The position numbers and the translations under genes are program-made. A DNA stretch of 16,285 nucleotides from an uncultured Bacilli bacterium (GTDB lineage: Bacteria; Bacillota_I; Bacilli_A; RF39; UBA660). Of the stretch, positions 6,495 through 13,250 are shown in pieces. The DNA lies in contig CAKPCH010000008.1 in NCBI GenBank assembly GCA_934141535.1, positions 1 through 16,285 on the forward strand, in the 5' to 3' direction. Each line of letters starts with the position of its first letter. The first letter of the stretch is position 1. The notes beneath the pieces were generated by a model. That model had not been told where the DNA came from. It was given only the letters and a program-made list of their open reading frames with translations, and made no database searches.

Positions 6495-6557
6495 ATATTT
6501 TAACTATTAAGTTCTAAAATTATTTGTTTTTAATATAATAAATTAAGAGGTGATTTA

Positions 6558-6863
6558 ATGAAAGATTTACCAAAAGTATTCCATAATAGATTGGATAAAA
6601 AGTTTAATAACAATGAATCTGTTTACTACAGTGATAGAGATATTAAAGATGATACGATTGACAATAGAACGATACTTCAAAAGATTAATGATATCTTTGC
6701 TTCACCAAACTATGTATATAAAGCCAATGTTGAGATTACTTTAAAAGATAAAAAAATTAATAAAAGGATTATTGGTAGAAATGCAAACTACTTAATTACT
6801 ATGGATAATAATCTGATTCCAATAACTGATATAATCGATATTAAATCAACAAAAAACAAGTAA
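6558..6863 (+). CDS. Hypothetical 101-aa protein
   Basis: I do not recognise this protein. It is small, charged and soluble, with no signal or membrane segment. The first half (1-50) is polar with a helical stretch (NRTILQKINDIFASP). The second half (about 52-96) reads as a compact beta domain: YKANVEITLKDKKINKRIIG, then NANYLITMDNNLIPITDIID. The alternating strands with a turn at GRNANYLIT resemble small beta-barrel domains, but I cannot name a family. The ribosome binding site is strong (AGAGGTGATTT, then ATG at 6558). It is divergent from the LysM gene, 90 bp apart, and its stop codon lies in the terminator stem shared with the CotZ-like gene. A TATAAT at 6534-6539 is the likely -10; no good -35 is seen. 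Confidence 0.75.
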   Translation: MKDLPKVFHNRLDKKFNNNESVYYSDRDIKDDTIDNRTILQKINDIFASPNYVYKANVEITLKDKKINKRIIGRNANYLITMDNNLIPITDIIDIKSTKNK

Positions 6864-6882
6864 ATTAATACTTGCTTTTTTT
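6851..6882. terminator. Bidirectional terminator between the 101-aa gene and the CotZ-like gene
   Basis: CAAGTA (6857-6862) and TACTTG (6869-6874) form a 6-bp stem around a 6-nt loop, with T tracts on both strands (6876-6882 and the complement of 6851-6856). The stop codon of the plus-strand gene is inside the hairpin. Confidence 0.75.
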
Positions 6883-6884
6883 AG

Positions 6885-7331
6885 CTATAAGCATTCTACA
6901 TAAGTATCAGGTAAACATCTTAAGCAGCAACAACAATTTAAATTCATTGTAAAGAATGAGTTAGTAGCTACATAAGGATAAACACTTGTTGTATCTGGAT
7001 TTTCTGCTAGTACTCTAAATGTAGCACAGCATCCATCTATTTTTTCTACTCTAAATACATTTGAACAAGTTGCTCCTGTATCTGTACAAACTATATTCTC
7101 ACGAGTTGTTGGCATACTCCAAGGTGTTCCATTACCACAGCACGTATATAAAACTACTGGTCTAGTATTACATCCAAGTGTAGTAGTACCGCATCCTAAA
7201 AATCCTCTGTCGCAAGTTTCTAGACAAGTATCTCCACAGCAATTAGCATTTTGTTGAAGAACATTTATTACTGTAAGGATTTCAGCTATGCAACGGCATT
7301 CAGAATCTGTATTATTAGAATTATTACACAT
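6885..7331 (-). CDS. Spore coat protein of the CotY/CotZ family
   Basis: A 148-aa protein with about 21 cysteines, matching the CotY/CotZ family that forms disulphide-linked lattices in the outer coat and crust of Bacillus endospores. The C-terminal half is diagnostic: FRVEKIDGCCATFRVLAE (about 93-110) and NSFFTMNLNCCCCLRCLPD (about 123-141), where Bacillus CotZ has a similar VERV-GSCATL and VDLDCFCAINCLNP. The N-terminal half has the usual region of dispersed Cys (CRC, NCCGDTC). The start at 7331 has AAAGGGTGG upstream. It ends at the shared terminator with the 101-aa gene and is a single-gene unit. I see no sigma-A promoter, in keeping with late mother-cell expression, although no sigma-K site is clear either. 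It is strong evidence that the organism makes spores or descends from one that did. Confidence 0.9.
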   Translation of the reverse strand: MCNNSNNTDSECRCIAEILTVINVLQQNANCCGDTCLETCDRGFLGCGTTTLGCNTRPVVLYTCCGNGTPWSMPTTRENIVCTDTGATCSNVFRVEKIDGCCATFRVLAENPDTTSVYPYVATNSFFTMNLNCCCCLRCLPDTYVECL

Positions 7332-7399
7332 ATATAATCCACCCTTTCATTATTTCTATAATAATGTATTCTAAAGACTTAAAAATGTGTAAATAAATG

Positions 7400-7419
7400 C
7401 CTAAGTTTAAATAATTAGG
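7400..7419. repeat. Small inverted repeat upstream of the LicD gene
   Basis: CCTAA (7400-7404) and TTAGG (7415-7419) form an inverted repeat 10 bp apart, ending 8 bp before the LicD -35 box in the intergenic space between the CotZ-like and LicD genes. It could be an operator half-site pair. The arms are short, so chance is a serious possibility. Confidence 0.35.
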
Positions 7420-7427
7420 TTAAATTC

Positions 7428-7456
7428 TTGATTATTATTAATTTTTCTTCTATAAT
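7428..7456 (+). promoter_or_regulatory. Sigma-A promoter of the LicD gene
   Basis: TTGATT (7428-7433), 17-bp spacer, perfect TATAAT (7451-7456). The predicted start near 7463 leaves a leader of only about 16 nt beginning at the AGGAG site. This rules out any start codon upstream of 7479. Confidence 0.7.
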
Positions 7457-7478
7457 TAAGTTAGGAGTGCAAATAAAT

Positions 7479-8369
7479 ATGAAAAAAAATAGTGATTGCA
7501 TTTTAGAAAGAGACAATTATGTTATTTCTAGAAATGGAAAAGAAGATATTACTGTAAGAGAATTACAATTAGAAGTTTTATCTATAATGGATGAAATACA
7601 TAGAGTATGTGAAAAAAATGATATTAAATATTGTTTAATTGCAGGAAGTGCTTTAGGTATTGTTAATTATAAAGGATTTATACCTTGGGATGATGATATG
7701 GATGTATGTATTTTAAAAAAAGATTGGGATAAATTTTTAAAAGCACTTGATAAAGACTTAGATAAAAATTTTTATTACCAATGTTTTAGTAAAGATAAAA
7801 AATACAATACTATTATGGGTCCAACTATGAAAGTAAGAAAAAAGGGTACATATATAGAAGAAACTAATTTCTTATTAAAAAATCGTTGTAAATCTGGTGA
7901 TGGTATTTTTGTAGATATAATAATTTATGATAATATATGCGAAAATAAATTTATAGATGAATTAAATAGAACAGTTATTAAATTAGTTATGCCTTTTATT
8001 GTATTATTTGATAACCTTCATATAAATCCAGTTCACTTAAAAAAATTCGTTGTTTGGTTTTCTAATAGATATGCAAGAAAATATGAAAATAGTAGTCTTA
8101 TAAGTCAACCTATATCAGTTCCTTGGGAAAAATTTTTACATGAACCAGTATTTTTAAAGAAAGATGTATTACCTTTTAAAAAGTATGAGTTTGAAGGAAG
8201 ACAATTTTATTCATATAATAATATAGAAAAAGTACTAAAAGAGTGGTATGGTCCTAATTGCTTAAAGAAATGGGATGGTACTAAATGGATTGAGACATTA
8301 CCTATTGAAAAAAGAAAGCCTAAACATACTGTTGATTTAAATTTACATGGAGATAAACCAATTGAATAA
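7479..8369 (+). CDS. LicD-family phosphotransferase
   Basis: A 296-aa LicD-type enzyme with the nucleotidyltransferase-like fold. LicD proteins attach phosphocholine or other phosphoryl groups to cell-surface glycans such as teichoic acids or capsules, usually on the inner face of the membrane before export. The core is clear: helix ELQLEVLSIMDEIHRVC (28-44), YCLIAGSALGIVNYKGFIPW (51-70) with GSALG, and WDDDMDV (70-76), whose Asp residues bind the metal. Later come KVRKKGTYIEE, GIFVDIIIYDN and a C-terminal WYGPNCLKKW segment. The start at 7479 follows AGGAG by 11 bases and lies downstream of the promoter. It overlaps a 51-aa membrane ORF by eight bases. No lic choline genes are in view, so the substrate is unknown. 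Confidence 0.92.
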   Translation: MKKNSDCILERDNYVISRNGKEDITVRELQLEVLSIMDEIHRVCEKNDIKYCLIAGSALGIVNYKGFIPWDDDMDVCILKKDWDKFLKALDKDLDKNFYYQCFSKDKKYNTIMGPTMKVRKKGTYIEETNFLLKNRCKSGDGIFVDIIIYDNICENKFIDELNRTVIKLVMPFIVLFDNLHINPVHLKKFVVWFSNRYARKYENSSLISQPISVPWEKFLHEPVFLKKDVLPFKKYEFEGRQFYSYNNIEKVLKEWYGPNCLKKWDGTKWIETLPIEKRKPKHTVDLNLHGDKPIE

Positions 8370-8517
8370 AAATACATTAATTAATTATCTTTTATTATTA
8401 AGTTGTTTATTTTTAATACTTTCATTAATTTTATTTAATCAAGTAAGTTTCTGGTTTTTAGGAATAGGTATTTCAATTATAGGTTTTATTATTTTATATA
8501 TAATCAATCACAAATAG
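8362..8517 (+). CDS. 51-aa membrane protein coupled to the LicD gene
   Basis: A short ORF starting at TTG (8362-8364) within the last codons of the LicD gene and ending at TAG (8515-8517). Its ribosome binding site GGAGAT lies eight bases upstream, in the LicD coding sequence. The predicted protein starts MNKNTLINYLLLLSC and is almost all hydrophobic, with two membrane segments at about 6-25 and 29-48 joined by NQVSFWF and a short basic end (INHK). Its last codons are the left arm of a terminator hairpin. The strong site, the fit to a two-helix hairpin and the lack of any alternative reading frame support it as real. No family is recognised; it may be an accessory to the membrane-linked LicD reaction. 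Confidence 0.55.
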   Translation: MNKNTLINYLLLLSCLFLILSLILFNQVSFWFLGIGISIIGFIILYIINHK

Positions 8518-8537
8518 TCTTGTGGTTGATTTTTTTT
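8502..8537 (+). terminator. Terminator inside the overlapping 3' ends of two convergent genes
   Basis: AATCAATCACAA (8502-8513) pairs with TTGTGGTTGATT (8520-8531) as a 12-bp stem with one G-T pair and a 6-nt loop, followed by TTTTTT. It ends the plus-strand licD unit. The minus-strand reading has no T tract, so it is one-directional. The hairpin codes for the last residues of the 51-aa protein and of the convergent DUF368 protein. Confidence 0.8.
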
Positions 8538-9319
8538 GATATAAAAATACCTAGCATAAGCATAAATGAAGCCAATACAAGCTCAAATAGTGTGTAGTTA
8601 GTATTAATACATTTAAAAAACATAAGAATTATAGTAGAGGCAGAAAAGCCTAAAATAGAACTATATGTAGAATCACTATAATTTTTAAAAAGATATCCAA
8701 CTAACTTAACAGTAAAAACAATACCAATAATAACACCAATAGAAAATGGAATTAATATAGTTAAATTATCACATAATAAACTTAAATTAAATAAATTAGA
8801 AAAAGTCTTAATTAAAGTATCATAAGCACCTAACATCATTAAAGTAGCAGTACCACTAATACCTGGTATAACCATAGTTATAGCATCCACTATTCCTATA
8901 AAAATAAAATAAAAAAATTTAGAAAAAGAATTAGTAATATTAACTTCATTATTAATAGTAAGTATACCTAAAATTGAAGTAATAATTAAACATATAATTA
9001 ACAATTTACAATTAACTTGTTTTATATTATTTTTTATATCACCTAATCCTCCAACTATCAATCCTATAAACAAAAACATAGTAATTAAATAATTTTTATC
9101 TAAACAATTTAATATGACACCACTAAAAATAGTTATTGATAAAAGAACACCTACTCCCACTTTAAAAAGAAAAAGAAAATTATTTTTAAAATCTTTAAAT
9201 ATATTATTTATTGAATATATTAATTTTTCATAAATACCTAAAGAAATAGCCAACATAGATCCACTTACTCCTGGTATTATTTTACCTATACCAACAATTA
9301 TTCCCTTAAGTATTAACAT
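8504..9319 (-). CDS. popT: DUF368 membrane protein, PopT-type polyprenyl-phosphate transporter
   Basis: A 271-aa polytopic membrane protein of the DUF368 family. Members of this family (PopT) recycle undecaprenyl phosphate, the lipid carrier for peptidoglycan and teichoic acid, from the outer to the inner leaflet. Two repeat units carry the family signature: GKIIPGVSGSMLAISLGIYE (12-31) and VIPGISGTATLMMLGAYDTL (150-169). Around them are about eight hydrophobic segments. The ATG at 9319 has GGTGAT four bases upstream. It lies 21 bp after a UPF0316 gene and is likely co-transcribed with it. Its TGA stop (8504-8506) lies in the terminator hairpin of the convergent plus-strand unit, so the two genes overlap tail to tail by 14 bp. 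A link to LicD and envelope assembly is plausible. Confidence 0.88.
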   Translation of the reverse strand: MLILKGIIVGIGKIIPGVSGSMLAISLGIYEKLIYSINNIFKDFKNNFLFLFKVGVGVLLSITIFSGVILNCLDKNYLITMFLFIGLIVGGLGDIKNNIKQVNCKLLIICLIITSILGILTINNEVNITNSFSKFFYFIFIGIVDAITMVIPGISGTATLMMLGAYDTLIKTFSNLFNLSLLCDNLTILIPFSIGVIIGIVFTVKLVGYLFKNYSDSTYSSILGFSASTIILMFFKCINTNYTLFELVLASFMLMLGIFISKKINHKTICD

Positions 9320-9340
9320 AGTATCACCATTTAATTATAT

Positions 9341-9859
9341 TTATTTAGTAACACTAAAATAACCATTTTCTACATATTTAGTTTCATTTACAACTATAAA
9401 AGCTTTACTATCTAATTTTCTAATTAACGTTTTCAAGCTTTCTAATGAATTATTCCTTATTTGAATATATAACATGTATTTACTATCCTTAGCACCTTTT
9501 ACTTCAATAGCAGTAACACCATATCCTTTACTTCTTATTTTATTAACAATATCATCATCTTTATTTGACATAATAACTTGTACTTCTAAATTAGATTTAA
9601 TAAATCTCTTTGATATTTTACCACCTATATAAGTACCAACAGAAAATCCAAGTGCATATGAAACAACTATCCATATACTATTGTTTTCTACATTCAATGC
9701 TTCCTTAACTACTAAAAACCAAACCGTAACTTCAACAATCCCTATTAAAGCAGCTACTAAATCTCTTCCTTTTACAGTATTAATTGTTCTAAATGTACCA
9801 AGTGACACATCTATAAGTCGCGCAAAAAATATTTTTATGCACATTAAAAAAAGTTCCAT
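9341..9859 (-). CDS. UPF0316 membrane protein (DUF5698 + DUF2179)
   Basis: A 172-aa protein of the UPF0316 family. The N-terminal part (1-80) has about three membrane segments with DVSLGTFRTINTVKGRD (17-33) and VEVTVWFLVVKEAL (42-55), the DUF5698 signature. A short soluble C-terminal domain (about 95-170, GYGVTAIEVKGAKDSKYMLY) is DUF2179, found also in YitT-type proteins. The function is not established. The start at 9859 has GGTGA seven bases upstream. It is followed after 21 bp by the PopT-like gene, so the two form an operon. A TATACT (9877-9882) is the likely -10; the -35 is weak. Confidence 0.9.
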   Translation of the reverse strand: MELFLMCIKIFFARLIDVSLGTFRTINTVKGRDLVAALIGIVEVTVWFLVVKEALNVENNSIWIVVSYALGFSVGTYIGGKISKRFIKSNLEVQVIMSNKDDDIVNKIRSKGYGVTAIEVKGAKDSKYMLYIQIRNNSLESLKTLIRKLDSKAFIVVNETKYVENGYFSVTK

Positions 9860-9904
9860 AATTATTCACCATTATTAGTATAAGAAAATATATTTTTAAT
9901 ATAC

Positions 9905-9934
9905 AAAAAAGATAGAAAATTAAATTCTATCTTT
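9905..9934 (-). terminator. Terminator after the gene at 9939-10490
   Basis: On the minus strand AAAGATAGAA (9925-9934) pairs with TTCTATCTTT (9908-9917), a 10-bp stem with a 7-nt loop followed by TTTTTT. It starts five bases after the stop codon. Confidence 0.8.
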
Positions 9935-9938
9935 CATC

Positions 9939-10490
9939 TTATAAATTAGATAAAATATCTATAATTTCTTGGTTACCTACTGAATAAGATTCTATTTTAC
10001 CATCAACTATTTTAAATAAAACTTCGTTATTTAATTTTAAATTAGATAAATCTTCTCCTATAGTAGTTTCTTCTCCTATAAAATTTTTATTTAATGCATC
10101 ATCTAAATCTACATAGTAAAATGTAATTGCATTCTCATTATTATTTTTATATCTTTTTATATAATCATTATATATATTTGAATAATTAATACTAGTAGAT
10201 GATATATTTTTGTACATACTATTTTTAGTAGCTAATACATAGTATTCATTTTCTCTTCTATCTAATAATTGAGATAATGTAATTTTTGTTGAATCAATTA
10301 CTGAAGTGTTATTTCCATTATTATTTTTATTATCTGATTTATCAACTACCAATAAAGTTATAAAGTAAAATGTACCAAATGTAATAGCTAGAATTACTAC
10401 TATAATTATTAATTTTTTTAATGAATATTCTTCTTTAATTATTTCTTTTTCAGATTTATCATTAACTTTTTTTAATTTTGCTTTCTTCAT
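9939..10490 (-). CDS. Membrane-anchored protein with possible thioredoxin-like domain (hypothetical)
   Basis: Not assigned to a named family. The 183-aa protein has a basic cytoplasmic start (1-26), one membrane segment (about 27-49, KLIIIVVILAITFGTFYFIT), an Asn-rich linker (55-64) and an outer domain. That domain has EYYVLATKNS (strand), helix NIYNDYIKRYK, AITFYYVDLDDALN (strand plus helix), then NEVLFKIVDGKIESYSVGNQ (two strands) and a last helix. This order resembles a thioredoxin fold with no CxxC; the protein has no cysteine. It has the same plan as the 156-aa protein at 4479-4949. Start: GGTGATTTAA then ATG at 10490. It has its own promoter (TTGAAA, 18 bp, TATAAT) directly after the YdcC-like stop codon and its own terminator. 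Confidence 0.72.
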   Translation of the reverse strand: MKKAKLKKVNDKSEKEIIKEEYSLKKLIIIVVILAITFGTFYFITLLVVDKSDNKNNNGNNTSVIDSTKITLSQLLDRRENEYYVLATKNSMYKNISSTSINYSNIYNDYIKRYKNNNENAITFYYVDLDDALNKNFIGEETTIGEDLSNLKLNNEVLFKIVDGKIESYSVGNQEIIDILSNL

Positions 10491-10506
10491 TTAAATCACC
10501 AAGAAC

Positions 10507-10536
10507 ATTATAGCACATATCTTAGTTACTTTTCAA
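10507..10536 (-). promoter_or_regulatory. Sigma-A promoter of the gene at 9939-10490
   Basis: Minus-strand TTGAAA (10531-10536), 18-bp spacer, TATAAT (10507-10512) extended by TG at the -15 position (TGCTATAAT). The -35 begins on the base after the stop codon of the upstream gene, and the predicted start is near 10500, so the leader is about 10 nt. Confidence 0.6.
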
Positions 10537-11580
10537 TTATTTTCCTACTGCTTTTACACTTATTGATTGTGCTACAGTTAATAGTTCATCTACATTCATA
10601 GTATCTGACATAACAGAGTATTCAACACCATTACTTAACCAAGTTACAGAATAATCAGTTATTGCACCCACTGTATCTAGTATTAAGTATGGATCTCCAT
10701 AAACATAATTAGTAGCAATTTCATCATTTTTTGCAGTTTCTTGAACTACTGTAAACGCTGATTCACCTGTAAATGTTAAAATAACCCTTTCTCCATCATT
10801 TGTAGATACTACATCTTGTGCTGAAAGATAAGTATCAGTTGGTACATACATAGGATATACTATTTCATCTAGTTTTGCAGTCTCTTGACTTTGCTTTGTG
10901 TCATTTTTACTATTTGAATTTTGATTTTCTTTTACTTCTTCATTTGGTTTATTATTATCAACATCCTTTAAATATTTACTAGCACTAAAATATTCTTCAT
11001 CAAATTTTGAATTATATTCAATATCAATAACAGTTAAACACATTTTAACACTATCTTTTTCATCTACAATTTCTACTTTTGTTATATTTTTATCTTTATC
11101 AATATAAAGTTTTTGTTTTTTAAAATCTTTCTCAGTAGAATAATTTACCTTACTAGTAAGTATATATCCATCATCTTTTTTATCTAAAGTTCTATTAGAA
11201 TCATTTGTCATATCATTCATAATAGGTTGAAGAAGATAAATTTGAGAATTATTATATGGCCAATCACTTTGAAATTTAAAACTTTTATTAAGTGCTGGTG
11301 TTAGCACATATACTCCATCTTTATTTTTTAATATAATTTGTTCATGATTATTATTTTTATTAACTAAATTGACTTTATAATAGTCCCCTTTCATATATGA
11401 AGAATCAACATCATAAGAATATTTTTCTTCGTTTCTATATATTTCTAGGGTTGCTGTTAAATGATAAGAATTAGAATCACTTACTTTCTTTGATAATTCT
11501 TTAACTAAGTTTTTATCATTATTTTTACCACAACCAGAAATAAACAATATTAAAGCTAAAAACACAAATATTTTTTTCAT
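10537..11580 (-). CDS. YdcC-like sporulation-associated lipoprotein with extra C-terminal domain
   Basis: A 347-aa lipoprotein: signal peptide KIFVFLALILFISGC with lipobox cysteine 17. Residues 18-205 form the LolA-like fold shared with Bacillus YdcC, a mother-cell sporulation protein, and with clostridial GerS. The segment DGVYVLTPALNKSFKFQSDW (about 88-107) with NSQIYLLQP and NDSNR is nearly the same as in YdcC. A Lys/Asn/Glu-rich linker (206-236) leads to a second domain (about 240-347, YPMYVPTDTYLSAQ, later GVEYSVMSDTMNVDELL) that looks like DUF4367, found in other spore-former proteins. Bacillus YdcC is, as I recall, shorter and lacks this extension. Start: GGGGTGAATT then ATG at 11580. 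A CATATAAT upstream may be a mother-cell -10. The next gene has its own promoter. Family match is strong; the role in spores is inferred from relatives. Confidence 0.87.
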   Translation of the reverse strand: MKKIFVFLALILFISGCGKNNDKNLVKELSKKVSDSNSYHLTATLEIYRNEEKYSYDVDSSYMKGDYYKVNLVNKNNNHEQIILKNKDGVYVLTPALNKSFKFQSDWPYNNSQIYLLQPIMNDMTNDSNRTLDKKDDGYILTSKVNYSTEKDFKKQKLYIDKDKNITKVEIVDEKDSVKMCLTVIDIEYNSKFDEEYFSASKYLKDVDNNKPNEEVKENQNSNSKNDTKQSQETAKLDEIVYPMYVPTDTYLSAQDVVSTNDGERVILTFTGESAFTVVQETAKNDEIATNYVYGDPYLILDTVGAITDYSVTWLSNGVEYSVMSDTMNVDELLTVAQSISVKAVGK

Positions 11581-11602
11581 AATTCACCCCGTTTTTCAAT
11601 TA

Positions 11603-11610
11603 ATTATATG
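11603..11610 (-). promoter_or_regulatory. Possible sigma-E-like -10 of the YdcC-like gene
   Basis: Minus-strand CATATAAT, seven of eight bases of the Bacillus sigma-E -10 (CATACAAT), 22 bp before the start codon. A TCATAATT lies upstream, but with 12 bp rather than 14-15 bp between them. As a sigma-A site the -35 would be TTCATA (four of six). The same octamer stands before the CwlJ-like gene. Confidence 0.35.
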
Positions 11611-11681
11611 GTATAAAATATCAATTATGAATAATTATTAAATAAGTGTCTAAAATAAAAAATGAAAGAAAGGATGATTAT

Positions 11682-11879
11682 ATGGAAGGATTACAAAAAA
11701 CTTGCCTAGTATTTACTATAATAGGTGCTATTGTATGGGGATTAATTGGATTTTTTAATTTTAATCTTGTAGAATGGATTTTTGGACAAAATATAGTATC
11801 AAAAATTATTTATATTATAGTAGGTATATGTGGATTAATAAATATTGGAATATTATTTAACCACATAGAAGCAAAATAA
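11682..11879 (+). CDS. DUF378 (YuzA-like) small membrane protein
   Basis: A 65-aa protein of the DUF378 family with two membrane helices (about 7-27 and 40-60). Family features are TIIGAIVWGLIGFFNFNLVE (12-31), then FGQNIVSKIIYIIVGICGL (34-52). The function is unknown. The ATG at 11682 follows AAAGGATGATTAT, an apt site; an upstream in-frame ATG at 11646 would place that site inside the coding region and adds an unrelated polar stretch. It is a single gene, divergent from the YdcC-like lipoprotein and converging on cdaR, with a shared terminator. Confidence 0.88.
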   Translation: MEGLQKTCLVFTIIGAIVWGLIGFFNFNLVEWIFGQNIVSKIIYIIVGICGLINIGILFNHIEAK

Positions 11880-11881
11880 AA

Positions 11882-11912
11882 AGTACTTCGTAATGAAGTA
11901 CTAATTTTTTTT
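11882..11912. terminator. Bidirectional terminator between the DUF378 gene and cdaR
   Basis: AGTACTTC (11882-11889) and GAAGTACT (11895-11902) form an 8-bp stem with a 5-nt loop; eight T follow on the plus strand and a T-rich run on the minus strand. The stop codon of cdaR (11901-11903) overlaps the stem. Confidence 0.8.
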
Positions 11913-13250
11913 GCTTATTTGAACTGTTGCTTCAAGTTTTTTTGCTTTATATATTGCAAGAGGATTTGTACCCTTTACAATAACTTCTTTTGTATATGTA
12001 CCTTCAGTTAAACCTTGAAGATCTACATAAGCGGTTATATCGCTTTCATCTATAGAAGACAATACAGAACTTGCCCCTTGAACTTCTACAGTTATAAATC
12101 CATTATCTTTATTTATTGGTTGTGCTATAAGGCCATCGCCAACATTAATTCCTGTTAATGGAATACTAAACTTAACTGGTTCTGATGAAGAATCTGTTAT
12201 ATTAAGTGAAACTGTTACAAAGTTTGTACTTACTGTCTTTACTCCAGATGGTTTAACTATTTTAGCTTTGAATGAAGTATCGTTTGAAACATTTGATACA
12301 TCAACAGTAACATCTATACTATCTATCTTATCTAATGCTTCACTAGATCCATAAATAGTTATTTCATTTTGACTAAATGTATATCCACCTATTGCTTTAC
12401 CTGTTGCAAGATCTCCTGTTGGTACAAAATTTAGTGATACTTTCTTACTAGGTGAAGCAAGATCAACTTCAGCACTTATCTTATTTGGTACAAATTCAAC
12501 ATCAAGAACATTACCCTTACTATCATATGCTTTTAACTCTACATCATTTAAAGTTTGAGTACCAGCTTCTTTTAAAGATAATTCATTTACATCTATTAAA
12601 GCTTTTACGGTTGCTACCTGATTAATCATATACTCTGCACCTCTAATAGTTACTTCATCTGTACTTAAATTTACACTATTTACTATTAAAGTATTATTTA
12701 ACTTATCATTATTTACTATATCATAAGTTATCTCTCTAGTATCTGATACCTTATCATAAATTATCACTGTAGCAACACTTGGATTAACACTATACTCAAT
12801 ATTTGATAAACCTCTATCATATTCTATTTTTACTTTATGAGTGCCTGGGGTTAAGCCAGTTAAATCAACTGTAACACCTTGATTTGATGATTGCTCCGCT
12901 ATATATAAATCCGCCTTATTACCAATAAGAGTTACATCTACAGAAGTAGGAAGTCCCTCAACTACATATTGTTCTTCATTGTATATTACATTTACTTTTT
13001 GATCTTTAAAGACTTTAGCAGATTGACTTGAAAAAGTTATTATTTTTCGATCTACTACTATAAATATAATGATTGCTAAAAACAATGATAAAAATAATAG
13101 TGTGGTTGATTTTGATAACCAAGTTTCAATTTTTTTACTAGGTCTATTTAATCTCTTAGTAATATTATAAATAAACCTTGTTATTGGCATAATTATTATT
13201 CTATCAAAGAAATTAAATATATGTTTAAAGAAATTAATTATCGCTTTCAT
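11901..13250 (-). CDS. cdaR: YbbR-domain regulator of diadenylate cyclase
   Basis: CdaR anchors in the membrane and controls CdaA, the enzyme making c-di-AMP. The 449-aa product has a short cytoplasmic start, one membrane segment (about 49-68, LLFLSLFLAIIIFIVVDRK) and four YbbR units outside (about 70-165, 166-262, 263-350 and 351-449), each ending in a beta-rich segment like KVKIEYDRGLSNIEYSVNPS or KISAEVDLA. Start: ATG at 13250, nine bases after a full AGGAGG; an earlier ATG at 13274 would put the ribosome binding site inside the coding region. It overlaps cdaA by 17 bp, so translation is probably coupled. In most Bacillota glmM follows cdaR; here cdaR ends at a bidirectional terminator with DUF378 and glmM is absent. 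Confidence 0.93.
   Translation of the reverse strand: MKAIINFFKHIFNFFDRIIIMPITRFIYNITKRLNRPSKKIETWLSKSTTLLFLSLFLAIIIFIVVDRKIITFSSQSAKVFKDQKVNVIYNEEQYVVEGLPTSVDVTLIGNKADLYIAEQSSNQGVTVDLTGLTPGTHKVKIEYDRGLSNIEYSVNPSVATVIIYDKVSDTREITYDIVNNDKLNNTLIVNSVNLSTDEVTIRGAEYMINQVATVKALIDVNELSLKEAGTQTLNDVELKAYDSKGNVLDVEFVPNKISAEVDLASPSKKVSLNFVPTGDLATGKAIGGYTFSQNEITIYGSSEALDKIDSIDVTVDVSNVSNDTSFKAKIVKPSGVKTVSTNFVTVSLNITDSSSEPVKFSIPLTGINVGDGLIAQPINKDNGFITVEVQGASSVLSSIDESDITAYVDLQGLTEGTYTKEVIVKGTNPLAIYKAKKLEATVQISKKN

Noticed and set aside
9681..9878. Plus-strand 65-codon frame antisense to the UPF0316 gene
   Set aside because: It is a shadow of a recognised membrane protein with its own start signals.
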